Assembly: GCF_036711975.1 (NCBI RefSeq)
Contig: NC_091971.1
Span: 7,261,501 to 7,325,500 of the forward strand
Direction of reading: 5' to 3'
DNA from: Onthophagus taurus
Taxonomy: Eukaryota > Arthropoda > Insecta > Coleoptera > Scarabaeidae
DNA: 64,000 nucleotides
In this document: positions 22,047 through 32,860 of the stretch, in pieces
How the letters are laid out: the number at the start of each line of letters is the position of its first letter
Position numbering within the stretch: position 1 is the stretch's first letter
Notes under the pieces: model-generated
Seen by the model: the letters and a program-made list of their open reading frames with translations, nothing else
Told to the model about the DNA's origin: nothing
Database searches by the model: none
Translations under genes and position numbers: made by a program

Positions 22047-22160
22047 GTATGGAGGCGAATAACCGTGGATTTTGCTTAGGACTCGTGGCCCCCCAACTAA
22101 AACGTTGGGAACGTACACGAGCTGTCCCCACGGTTAGTCGCCTCCACGTGGAGTTTAGGT
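22047..22160. promoter_or_regulatory. Inverted pair of JH-response-like modules upstream of Kr-h1
   Basis: ATGGAGGCGAATAACCGTGG (22050-22069) and, inverted, CCACGGTTAGTCGCCTCCAC (22131-22149 region). The second contains CCTCCACGTGGAG with CACGTG at 22145-22150. From memory, the Kr-h1 JH-response element described in moths and beetles centres on GCCTCCACGTG, bound by Met-Taiman. Both modules lie about 0.6-0.7 kb upstream of the Kr-h1 start codon. Confidence 0.7.
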
Positions 22161-22178
22161 GCCGCTTTTTTCAGAACG

Positions 22179-22217
22179 ATGCCGACCTCGTCAACCCAGA
22201 GAAACGTAGGTCGGCAT
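22179..22217. repeat. Short hairpin ATGCCGACCT / AGGTCGGCAT
   Basis: Perfect 10-bp inverted repeat (22179-22188 and 22208-22217) separated by 19 bases, immediately beside the JH-response-like pair. Function unknown. Confidence 0.55.
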
Positions 22218-22744
22218 TTCTATTTCCCCACCGCCATTTTTTACATCCATTTTTAAGTTATTACCCCCCAAAAAAAATTGAAAAAAATCATTTCCCCCCA
22301 AACGATCTTAATTAGTCTTAATCAAAACAAAAATTTTTAATAAAAACGTGATTTTTTTGTTTCATAAATTGATTTTTAGATAACAATTTATGCAATAAAT
22401 CGATGTAAACAAAATAATAATAATAATAACTTACCCAATAAATTGATTCGAAGTAATCGATTAATAAGTATCTTCTTATTCCTTAAATTCTTTGCTTCTA
22501 AATGAAATTGACACGGAAAACATTTAAACTATCGTTTTCATGTTAAGAATTTTATTTATTTTCTTAGATGAAAACGTGTTTTTGTGTTTATTATAATCGC
22601 GAGGAAGAGTAGAAATTTCGGACTATGCTAAGCGCGATCCAAAATCAAACTAAATGTTTACCTCCTACACGGTCGGCTCTTAACGCCGCCGGCCGACGAC
22701 AAACGAACGCTTTCCCTCACACTACACGAAGACCCGTGTGCCGA

Positions 22745-22785
22745 AAAGGCACGTGGAGGCCACCAACCGTGGATTTTCGTTTGGC
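22745..22785. promoter_or_regulatory. Third JH-response-like module (kJHRE-type core)
   Basis: GGCACGTGGAGGCCACCAAC then CGTGGATTTT: CACGTG at 22750-22755 followed by GAGGCC. Read on the minus strand (the Kr-h1 strand) it is GGCCTCCACGTG. It matches the two modules at 22.05-22.15 kb over GGAGGC-A--AACCGTGGATTTT. It lies 1.3 kb upstream of the Kr-h1 start codon. Confidence 0.72.
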
Positions 22786-23007
22786 CCGTTTGTCCCCGGG
22801 ATTGTGTTTATCTATTTTCGCACAGCTTTTTCGTAATCTACAAAAAATATTGTTATTAATTGATTACTTATTATGGAGGTGTTATCGAATCATATCTCCA
22901 AATTTGTGCATTTAGAGTAAATTATGAGTGTAAATAATAAAAAAATATTGATTAAAATTATTTGTTTTTAACAAATAAACCCAAATAAATTTTTTTTTGA
23001 CTTTTCA

Positions 23008-24150
23008 AAAATGAAATGTCAATGTGACATAACCTGTTCTCAAAACATGACATAACTAATTTCCCTAGTAATGTTACCAACTGTAATTAGTACAAAAAAT
23101 TATAAGTATATGTGTTTAAGTCCTTAATAAAATTGTGATTTTTTTACTTTACAATAAAACTTCCAAGTTTTTACCAAACTAAAAACTTAAATAAGTATAA
23201 TTAAATTGCCACTTTCATTCTGGATGACAATAAGGGCCAATCACAGCATTTCACGTATTACAGGAAGTATACTCTTCTTCTCATCTTCTTCACAATGATA
23301 AGGCTAGAAGGTCACAATTTGAAAACTTGTCCTTATTACTTCCCAGTCATTGCGTTTAAATTGCGTATTGTTAGGCTAGTGCGTTGTTTCTATTTACTAT
23401 ACTAAAAGGCAATCAACCAAAACAAAAGCCCCGCGTATCGATTCTCTATGCATAGATACAAAAATATTGCGATATTCTACATATCTATCAAGCAACTATT
23501 GAACCAAAGCATTTGAAATGTAGCAATGATTAAAAAATAAAATAAAAGCGGTAGTATGCTTAATGACTCTTTAAAAATGAAATGTCAATGTGACATAATC
23601 TGTTTTCAAAACATGACATAACTAATTTCCCTGGTAATGTTACCAACTGTAATTAGTACAAAAAATTCTAAGTATATCTATTTAAGTCTTTAATAAAATT
23701 GTGATTTTTTACTTTAAAATAAAACTTCCAAGCTTTTACCAAAGTTTGTTCGAATCTTGTAACTTAAATAAGTACGATTAAATTGCCACCTTCATTCTGG
23801 ATGACAATAAGGGCCAATTAGAGCACTTCACGTAATGCAGCAAGTATGCTCCATGACTCCTTAAAAATGAAATGTCAATGTGACATGTGACATAACCTGT
23901 TTTCAAAATATGACATAACAAATTTCTCTGGTAATGCTACCAACTGTAATTTGTACAAAAAATACTAAGTTTATGTGTTTAAGTCCTTAATAAAATTGTG
24001 ATTTTTTACTTTACTATAAAACTTTCAAGCTTTTACCAAAGTTTGCTTGAATCTTTTAATTTAAATAAGTATAATTAAATTGCCACGTTCATTCTGGATG
24101 ACAATGAGGGCTAAAATCAGATGACATAACAAATTTTCCTGATAATGTAA
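23008..24150. repeat. Three to four degenerate direct repeats
   Basis: Blocks AAAATGAAATGTCAATGTGA (23008, 23573, 23863) and TTCATTCTGGATGACAATAA (near 23214, 23791, and a variant near 24090) recur in the same order with about 200 bases between. The last two units are about 290 bases apart. The first pair is separated by an extra 280 bases of unrelated sequence (about 23280-23560). It resembles a decayed tandem array; no coding capacity. Confidence 0.7.
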
Positions 24151-24609
24151 CCAACTGTAATTTGTATAAAAATACTGTGTTAAGTAAAATACTGTGTAAA
24201 GTATTGTGTTACGATCTTGTTGTGTGGGTTGTCCAAATCCAGCATAATTCCTGCCCAAAAGCCACTTTTTGCAAGTCGAGATGACAGAAAACGAATGAAC
24301 CTCGTTTCTCATCTTTTGTGAGGTGCAGTAAGCAAATGTCGTACAGCTAGATTGCAAGCTGTTTTCCTTAACTTTCGTCGAATACAGGAAACGCAAAAAA
24401 TTGTTAGAAGGTTACTTTAAAACGCAGTAACAAATACGTTACCTTACGCTCAAAGCACAAGGAAAGATCTCAAAGTAGAGTCTCTTTTTAAAAATGGTGG
24501 ATGAAATGACTGAAATTCAACACCAAAGAGCAATAAAATAAAATAATTCTTTATTAAAATTTGAAGCTTAATCCTAAAAAGTTTGAGAAACAGATTCCCC
24601 TTTACATCT

Positions 24610-24650
24610 CTTTACACGTGTAAATAGAAAATCCACGGTGAGGAGCCGCT
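24610..24650. promoter_or_regulatory. CACGTG next to a CCGTGGATTTT half-module
   Basis: TTTACACGTGTAAA (CACGTG 24615-24620) followed within 10 bases by GAAAATCCACGGTGAGGAG. Its complement, CACCGTGGATTTTC, matches the right half of the modules at 22.05 and 22.75 kb in 12 of 13 positions. It is a possible partial copy of the same element. Confidence 0.5.
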
Positions 24651-24769
24651 GTGCGTCCAAGTTTTTTGGAGGCCAATGTACCTCATACTAACCGATCCCC
24701 ACCACCACACACCACAGGGTTCAAACTAAAAAGAGAGAATAAAAAAAAAGAAAAACAATCCTCTATGGC

Positions 24770-25030
24770 GACAACGGATTGTTTTTTTTGATCGCCAAAA
24801 TCAATTTGCAACGAAAACAACTCGAAATCGATGTGATTATGTGCAAATATCGGGCGGTAAGCGTTTTGTTGGCGGCGATTTTGGCCGATTTTCGCTTGGT
24901 TAGAAAGAGAAAGTCGACGCCGCCGCGCCGAACTCTCCCGAATAGACTCGGCGGCAACGTTCGACTGTCACGGCCACCTTGACCAATCTCAACGTTAAGT
25001 TGTTTTAGCTGTCCCAGGCAACCGGATCAA
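24770..25030. other. GC-richer segment, candidate Kr-h1 first exon or promoter
   Basis: This 260-base stretch is clearly richer in CpG (CGACGCCGCCGCGCCG near 24914) than the surrounding AT-rich DNA. Both strands stay open for about 65 codons but the translations resemble no protein I know. A 5' non-coding exon or promoter of Kr-h1 is the simplest reading, unproven. Confidence 0.35.
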
Positions 25031-25549
25031 CTTTGAAAATTGAGCAATACTATTGCGTAGAAATATTGAGTACTATGTTCGTACTCGGTAAGGTATACTA
25101 TACCTTTAATTTATTTATTAAAAAAAAATTCAATTTAATATCTTTGCGCGCGCATCTTTTGGACGGGCGAGGCATTTTTTGTACAGCAATTTTGGTAGTG
25201 CCAAAGGACTTTAGGTCGATGAACCCACACGTGGTGTGGACGCCCCATATTATAAACCCCTACTTATTTCAGTTCCCTTTTACCCTAATGTTTTATAAAA
25301 TCCCCTCTTAAATTTTAGAAAACTATTAATATATCGACATTTCTTTTTTTAAATTACTAGGTTATTACTAGCAATGTTAATTATAAGTCCTGGAATGGAA
25401 TGACGTTCTTTTTTAAGTAACTTCATGCGATAAAGCCGAGGCGCCACGATATGATATTAATCACTAAGTCGAGGCTTAATAATTAACGTTATACGAACAT
25501 GAAATTGGTCATATGTAACCTTGAATTAATTAGTTAAAAAGATCTACAA

Positions 25550-25835
25550 CTATAATTGATAGAAGGGCTGCCTCTAGATGTTTTTATCAGGGAGGTGGCT
25601 GTGATGGCGTTGTTTCGATTGCGATCAGTGGATAATAAGCGGGTTGTAAAAATGGGAATAGTCTGGAGTGAGGCTGTTACTAAACAATCCCTTGAAGCTT
25701 GCACAGACTACATCACACCTACTTTCCTAAAAAGGCCACAATTTGGCATTGAGATGATACCCCAGACTAACTTTAGCACTGATGGATCAAAGAAGGATAT
25801 GATCATCGACTCCAAAAAAATTAGCAGAAACGTTG
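25550..25835 (+). mobile_element. LINE (Jockey/R1-type) ORF2 fragment
   Basis: The frame from 25556 reads IEGLPLDVFIREVAVMALFR (25557-25616), then IPQTNFSTDGSKKD (25756-25797). This matches the GLPPLDxxIxxEA segment between reverse transcriptase and RNase H, and the TDGSK motif of RNase H, in Jockey/R1-type LINEs. It is a short, isolated, inactive remnant. Confidence 0.65.
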
Positions 25836-25929
25836 TAATCTGCATTGATAACTGCAGACAGGTTATGCTAGTAATGCTTAGTAAGTATGTAGTTCGATAC
25901 TTACTAAGCATTAAGTATCATCGTTAGTG

Positions 25930-26420
25930 AAGTCCTGTTACTTTCAATTGCTTTCTTTTCTAAAAAATTATCACCTAGCCAAACTCGCTATATATTCTGC
26001 AATAAAATTTTCTAAACATTTCTTCTGGGTAATAAGTTTACTGTTTATACCGATTACAAACCTTTGGTCAATTCGTTTACTTCACAATCTGAAAAGACAC
26101 CACGACAGACTCGATATCTATAGAATCAATATTGACTACCTTGATTTTTCTTATCCTGATTTAAAAGCAATTGGAGATGCTCAATCAAAAGATCTCTTAA
26201 TACACACATTGTTGCCAGAGGAAGCAGAAACAGGTGGAACAACGATCTCCCTATGATTTTATTGGGACTCAGATCCTCTCTCAAAGAGGATCTGGGATGT
26301 TGTTCCGCTGAACTGGTTTATGGTCAGCCTCTGCGTTTACCTGGAGAATTTTTTGTTAATAAAAATCGACTATTAAAAATGTTGTCATTTCATGCAACAA
26401 CAAAGAAATGACTGTTGGTT
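25930..26420 (+). mobile_element. Fossil Ty3/Gypsy-type LTR retrotransposon fragment
   Basis: Pieces resembling the RNase H region (LAIYSAIKFSKHFFWV) and, further on, the integrase C-terminal region are recognisable over about 0.5 kb. No LTRs were identified. It is broken, with several disruptions, and looks old. It lies directly after the LINE fragment in the Kr-h1 upstream block. Confidence 0.55.
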
Positions 26421-28214
26421 GATGGCTTACAATCACCATTTTTGCTAAAGATCCTTAATGAATTTGTTATCGATGTTTTAAAATACTTTCATTATTGGCT
26501 AACAAGCCGCTTCTAAATTTTGCTTTCAAATCCCTAAATATTTTGTTACATTATTAGACTTGTTTTTGTAAAAAACTTATTTTCGATTTAAAGCAACAAA
26601 TAGCGATCGAGATTAATTTATAATATTTAAAAATGAATGCGAATTGTTTTGAACAAATTTTGAATCATTTTAACTCCACGTGTAATGTTGCTATATTAAA
26701 ATGGTATACTACATTCGATAATATTAATAAACTTAAGCACGCGTGGTGATAATAATAGGTACACTCCGTAAACTGTTAAATCGCCACGAACTGTCGTAAT
26801 CGGTTTATGTTGTTGATATTCAAACCCATAACAAAAACCACGACCGCATTATCTTATCTCTCTTTAGAACGTGTGTCGCTTCATTCAACTCAAGAACAAC
26901 AAAACATTCCAAATTTAACTTTAGTAAAACGCAATATTATTCTACAAGTTATTAAATAATCGCACGTGCGATGGTCAGTGGTCGAGTAAATTGCACGATT
27001 ACATTTTTATTTTACGTAATTCCTTCTTTTTATGCATTAAAGGTCAACCTGTTTACAATTGACTTCGATTATGTTATTAATATTCCCTCTTTATTTTTAT
27101 CAAACAGTTTGATTTTGCGACTTCGATTTCGCTGCGTAAATTTTGTTAAACGGCACGTGGCTTTATAGTCTCTGGAGGCCAGGTAAACAGAATAATAACC
27201 TAACCGTGTAAGTACTCCGAGCGTGACAATAGATCATTAAATAAATTCTAGTGTGTAGTTGACTTTGAGATTTGTAATTTTTTATTTTAATTATTTGCAA
27301 CAAAGTTATTTGCTTAATTCTATATATAGTAATAACCTAAAATATTAAATTACACATGATTCTTTATTACAATTCCTAGAAAGCGTGGAAATATTTACAT
27401 TCGCCGTGCAAAACATTTCTCTACGACCTCGCCCAAAAAATTAATCAGCTCATGTATGTGTATTTTGAATATACACATGTTTGGCGATTATCGCACGATT
27501 TCTGCGCGTTTATCTTCGATGCTGCGCCAATTCTGAGAGGAAATCCTTTCGGTCGCGGTATTCGAAAATAGAGCGTTACTTTCCATTTAATTGAGAGGCG
27601 GGCGCCCGTGCAAGTTTTTCACATCACCAAACTCTACAACAACAACAACACCACGAGCCTGATGGCCACACGAGGAAACCTTGAATCCCATTTTCGAACG
27701 TCGCGTGTGCATGCACTCAACGGTTAAGCACATTTTGTGGGTTCTAATAAAGTTTGAGGCGATAAACTTGGAGACGTGACCTAATTTGTTTATAATAGTT
27801 TGAACCATTATCTACACTTACTTATTATTGTTATTGAGTCTATTTTAAATCAGAAAATATTTCTTTTTCAAACAACCAAGAATGTCAGATACTAAACATT
27901 ACAAGTCTTCATTTTCTTGTTGAAAATAGCAGTTAGCCAGACAATTACAACCTTTTAACACTCCAAAATAAACTTAAAACCTTTAAGAGTACCAATAAAT
28001 TTCGAATCTGTTCGAAAAGTTTACAAACCGTTCCCAAAAACTTCAATGCTATTGAGAATACATGAGAATGTGGAAACTTAAAGGTGCATAATGCGTTTTA
28101 CAATAAAACAATAGATATAAATGCAAGTTTACAATAACAAAACAATTGTGCACGAGGAAACCTCGATTGTCACCCGAAAATTTACATTGAATGAAATTTC
28201 GTGTGTGACAAATA

Positions 28215-28340
28215 CGCGATAAGGATTATCGCCGAAAATAGATTAATTCGATGCGCGTTATTTCGTTATCGGTAATTGGCAAAATATAGAATTATCGTTT
28301 CCGAAAAAGTTTCTTATCTTTGGCAAATAAGCGTGATAAG
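28215..28340. promoter_or_regulatory. Cluster of six GATA-type sites
   Basis: GATAA or its complement TTATC occurs at about 28218, 28226, 28266, 28292, 28314 and 28335, in both orientations, within 125 bases. More lie near 27490-27515 and 28560. Such density is typical of an enhancer bound by GATA factors, but AT-rich DNA gives these words often, so this is only a candidate. Confidence 0.4.
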
Positions 28341-28884
28341 TAATTTTTGAGAGCTTTTATTTTTTTCGCAAATTTTAACGAAATCGAAAAAAAAATTAAA
28401 ATCAAATACTTCAAATTTTGTTGCGTCTAACATAAATGTATATCTTATTATTTTTTTTTGATTCGGTTTTCAGAAGAAATATGAAACCTAAAATAATCAA
28501 TACAGGTTTTTATTTAAAAAATGTTTAATACCTAATATCCACAGTAATTTTCCAGACACGTTATCGCGTTATGTTAGTGTAAAACAGCGTGTAAAATGAA
28601 AATTATTTGTTAGTTGTAAATTCTCATGCAAATAGTTCCCAAAGCGAGAGGAGAGTGTGTCAGAAAAATTACGACTTTTCCGCACATGCAATGCGTGCTG
28701 GAGAACCTTGACACAAACCTTGCCACCAATACAAACGGAACCAAATAAACGAGCGTGTGCGTGCCATGCACATTCGTTGCGTAATTTGTTGTTGCAAAAT
28801 TATTATTTGTTATATTATTTATTCAACTATGTTTCATGAAATTATTAACATATATATTTATATATAGGTATTATTAATCTCTGT

Positions 28885-29400
28885 GTACAGGGTGTCTCAA
28901 ATTCGTCGTCCGCATAACTATCTCCGAAACTAAAAGAACTAGAAAAAAAGTAACTTAAATGTCATGATCTCGTTTTTCAAGAAACTGCTAATGCCAAAAA
29001 CTTCGAATAGCTATCGTCTTTTATTTAAGCACTAAATTTTTTACGAAGAATTTAGTGGAGTAGGTAAAATTTTCTTCTATTGTTTTATTTTCGAGATTTT
29101 ACAGGTAACTGTATTTTTTTAAACCCAACCCAATCCCAATTATAGAGTGAAGAAACCCAAATTATAGCGTGAAGAAACTCCAATTTTAACGTGAAGGTAT
29201 GTTGGGACAGGCCAGTTTTCTTTTGAAGCCCCAATTATAGCGTGAAGGAATGTCGGTTTTCTTTTGAACCCCAATTATAGCGTGAAGGAATGTTAGGGCA
29301 GGTCAGTTTTGTTTTCGGCTGTTAATCATCTAGGTAAAAAATATTAAGTAAGGTTAGTTTTGTTTACGGCTGCAATTTTATTTTATTTTATTTAAGTGTT
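28885..29400. repeat. Possible transposon end and a short minisatellite
   Basis: ACAGGGTGTCTCAAATTCGT (28887) resembles the outer end of many insect mariner/Tc1-type elements, but no partner end or coding region was found. At about 29130-29310 a unit containing CCCAATTATAGCGTGAAG(G)AATGT recurs four to five times with imperfect spacing. Confidence 0.45.
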
Positions 29401-29419
29401 GCAAGTTTGATTCACCTTC

Positions 29420-30270
29420 TAAGACATAAAATGAACGATACCATCTATTATCGCCGAGGTCGCTTGCGGGCGAGGCGCTACAACCGACATTTTATACCAG
29501 CTCCACGTTGATATAGTTACATATCCAGCGCCTCGCCCGCAAGCGATCTCGGCGAAGTGAGAATAAATTAATGTGTTTTGCGTTTGGTTTACTTTCCAAG
29601 ACATAAAATGAACGATACCATCTACTATCGCCGAGGTCGCTTGCGGGCGAGGCGCTACAACCGATATTTTATACCAGGTCCACGTTCATATAGTTACATA
29701 TCCAGCGCCTCGCTCGCAAGCGACCTCGGCGAAGTGAGAATAAATTAATATGTTATGCGTTTGGTTTACTTTCCAAGACATCAAATGAACGATACCATCT
29801 ATTATCGCCGAGGTCGCTTGCGGGCGAGGCGCTACAACAGATATTTTATACCAGCTTCACGTTGATATAATTACATATCCAGCGCCTCGCCCGCAAGCGA
29901 CCTCGGCAAAGTGAGAATAAATTAATATGTTATGCGATTGGTTTACTTTCCAAGACATAGAATGAACGATACCATCTATTATCGCCGAGGTCGCTTACGG
30001 GCGAGGCTCTACAACAGATATTTTATACCAGTTTCTTTCCTCGGTAAAATGAGGATAAGCGATTTCTCATTCAAATGTTGTGCGTTTGGTTTACTTTCTA
30101 AAAAATTAAATGAACGATATCATCTAATGTTGCCAAAGTTGCTTGCGGGCGAGGCGCTACAACCCATAGTTTATACCAATTTTTCAATTTTTTGTTGATA
30201 TAGTTACATATCCAGCGCCTCGCCCGCAAGCGACCTCGGCGAAGTGAGAATAAATTAATGTGTTATTGGT
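29420..30270. repeat. Satellite array B: five units sharing the inverted core of array A
   Basis: Forward cores start at about 29452, 29629, 29806, 29983 and (diverged) 30132. The first four are exactly 177 bases apart. Each unit has the same core as array A (GAGGTCGCTTGCGGGCGAGG), a spacer of about 48 bases, then the inverted core. The spacer (TTTTATACCAGCTCCACG) and the inter-unit sequence (ACATAAAATGAACGATACCA) are unrelated to those of array A. Two arrays thus share core, geometry and period but not the rest. Confidence 0.93.
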
Positions 30271-32590
30271 TTTAGATTTTGAAGCTAATTGCTTATATGA
30301 ATATTAAAATTAATGATCCTGATTAATCGTCGTTCTCAAAACATTCCCATGTAACTTATTGACGTGGAAATATTCAGATGCCACGTGCGTCAGCAGCGTT
30401 TCCAACCGAATCAATACCGACTTTGTCTCCCCCATCATCCTAATTTATGACACCCCAAGCTTCGCAACTTCCATCATATTCTATTCTAACCATCCTTTAT
30501 TGGTTAGAGTACAAACCAATAGTATCAAAGATTTGGAATCTTCGCCAATTTGCATAAACTACACCTCTTCATCAACTATTTAGCATGATACACGTGTACC
30601 GTTACCAAGACCTAGAAATCTAGTTCTTTGCAGACGCCGTCGCGTCTACCAAGCCAAACAAGGCCGCCGATTCTGGCGTAAATTTTACTTTCGTATAAGC
30701 TTAAAACAGTTGGCTATGTAGATAACTTTTGAACTTGAAACCGGAACGCAACGGCATAATTATTGAGCGGAAGCAAGATGTACGCGTGTTCGATCCTGCG
30801 CCGGTTTGTTACGTAGGACGATCTGATCTACGCAGGTCTTTTTATTTTGTGTTAAAAGGAGCCTCCTCTTTGAGGTGGCCGTGCGTTGTGCGCAACCTCG
30901 TTTGTAGGTCGATGGGTCGAGGACCGAAGGACACGTGTATGCGTGATGTACATCCTGGATGGAAAATCTCCGAGGCTAATAGTTTTTTTTTTGATTATTA
31001 TTAATAGATTTCATTGCTGTTATGCCTTTTGTTTTATATTGGTTCTCTGCCATCGCCTAAGCTACTTACTTCATTTAGTATAGTCCAATGATGGTGATTT
31101 TGTGTCCTATCTTTAAAATAATAATATCTATATTTACGTGTTGGCTAAAATCAAGAATAAACCTTCCGCTAAAATTAACTCAAAGATGTTGAATGAACGC
31201 CGTGCAATTTTAACTCAAATTATGTATTTGTCATGAGACTTGACACTCACAGAGTTGGTAATAATTGCGTAGGAGTCGCACGTTGTGCTAGTACGCACAC
31301 GTGGAGAATATCCGAGAAGGTCGTAAATGAACCGAGTGATCGATTTTTCAGCCCACACCGCAGAAAATTTGCCCCAGTGCTACTCTTGTTTTTATTATAA
31401 TGTAGGGGTTGCTAGGACGGGGGTATTCGGCTACCCCAAAATTCTAAATTTTAATCAATAATTTAGGAAACTCAATTGTATTTTTTATTTTTCAAATAAA
31501 AATGTAAGTTTAAAAGAATTGAAAGAAATGAAAATGCGTAATACTTAGTATCTTTGTAATCTAACCTTCACCTCTTAGAAAGTTTGGAACGTTGAACTAA
31601 GCATGAAAAGTTTTCTATGCATCGGTGCACATAATCGGAGTTTTAAATTAATATTAAATTTGTAGCTTCTACTTTATCATTAAAATCACCACCTAATTTT
31701 AATTTTAATTTAATAACACTCCCTCAAAATTCATCTTAATGTTTCTTCAAAAAATTAAGGAGACAAATGTTAAACTAAAGAAAGGTTACATAGGTTCAAG
31801 TTCTGAATCTAGGGTAAGGAACGCTTCTTTGGTCCGGATTCGGCACGTGGAAGTCCGGACCACGTGCATTCCGCCTGAAGGGTTCGACGAACCTCCCGGG
31901 TTCTCCTTCTGTGCTGATCGATAAGCGGCAGTAAATGACAGAGAAACAGCAAATCCTCCCGGTTTTGAGAAGGGGAACTATGACTATGACGGAGATGTCA
32001 GGGGTTGAAGAAAAGAAATTAGCAAAAACAGTAGGGGGACAGAGACAGATTCGAATCTTGAAACGGGAGTGGCTCTAATGATAGATTTGGTGAGCGGGCG
32101 ATGTGGAGGGAATGGAATTTATCAATGCTAAGGTCAGTGTACTAAGTAACGAGTCAGTTAAGTCATAAATTATATGGTGGATAATAGGAGCGTGATGAAA
32201 TTCGTGTGTTTTGGTGGAGTCAATGTTTCTTTTTATACTTTTGACCCGAAACAATGACCTGAGTCAATGCATTTTGTATGATTGGAAAATATTAAATTAG
32301 AAATTTATTCTTTCTAAAATAAAGAAAAGCAAAAAGTAAGAAGATATTTAAAAAAAAATTAATTACGAGGACTCCATACGTTGCTTTCTTGAGAGCGAAA
32401 AATAGCAGACAAAGTGATGGAGCTACGTTGAGATATAGGTGTATTATCACTTATCACAGTGTATGAACCTTAACCTCAGCAAACGAATACAAAGAGGAGA
32501 GTCAAAAAATAAAACATTGGCGAAGTTAGAAGATGATCATTATATTAAGGCCATTTAAAACCTGCAGTATTTAGCGCTTACAGCCGCTCT
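30271..32590. other. Gene-free stretch with E-boxes
   Basis: No coding region was recognised. It contains six of the CACGTG sites listed for the Kr-h1 upstream block, including the paired sites at 31844 and 31861 inside and beside a GGTCCGGA / TCCGGACC inverted repeat. Short open frames (30729-31004, 31739-31924) have no family resemblance. Confidence 0.45.
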
Positions 32591-32599
32591 AATCTTCAC

Positions 32600-32860
32600 C
32601 AAGTAGTATTTAATAATTTAAAGTAGTATCTCGTGTTCTGACATCAGTATCTAATCTTTTGGCATCAGTATCCAGTCTCCTGTTAGTTGTATCTAACCTT
32701 GTGCAGGTTCTGCCATCAGTATCTAGTCTCCTGCAAACAGTATCCATCTTCTCCAAGTGGTATCTAATCATTTACAAGTAGTGTGTAGCCTTCTGCCATC
32801 AGTAACTCGTCATCGATTTTGTGCAGCTTCTGCTTCTGTTACTGCAAGCTTAATACTAAA
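32600..32860. repeat. Degenerate minisatellite, locus 1
   Basis: Repeated words CATCAGTATCTAGTCTCCTG, AGTATCCATCTTCTCC and TTCTGCCATCAG recur every 20-30 bases. The same word family appears again at 34.93-35.17 kb. Confidence 0.65.

Noticed and set aside
24763-24982. Overlapping open frames on both strands of the CpG-rich island
   Set aside because: Neither translation resembles a protein; long frames on both strands follow from composition.
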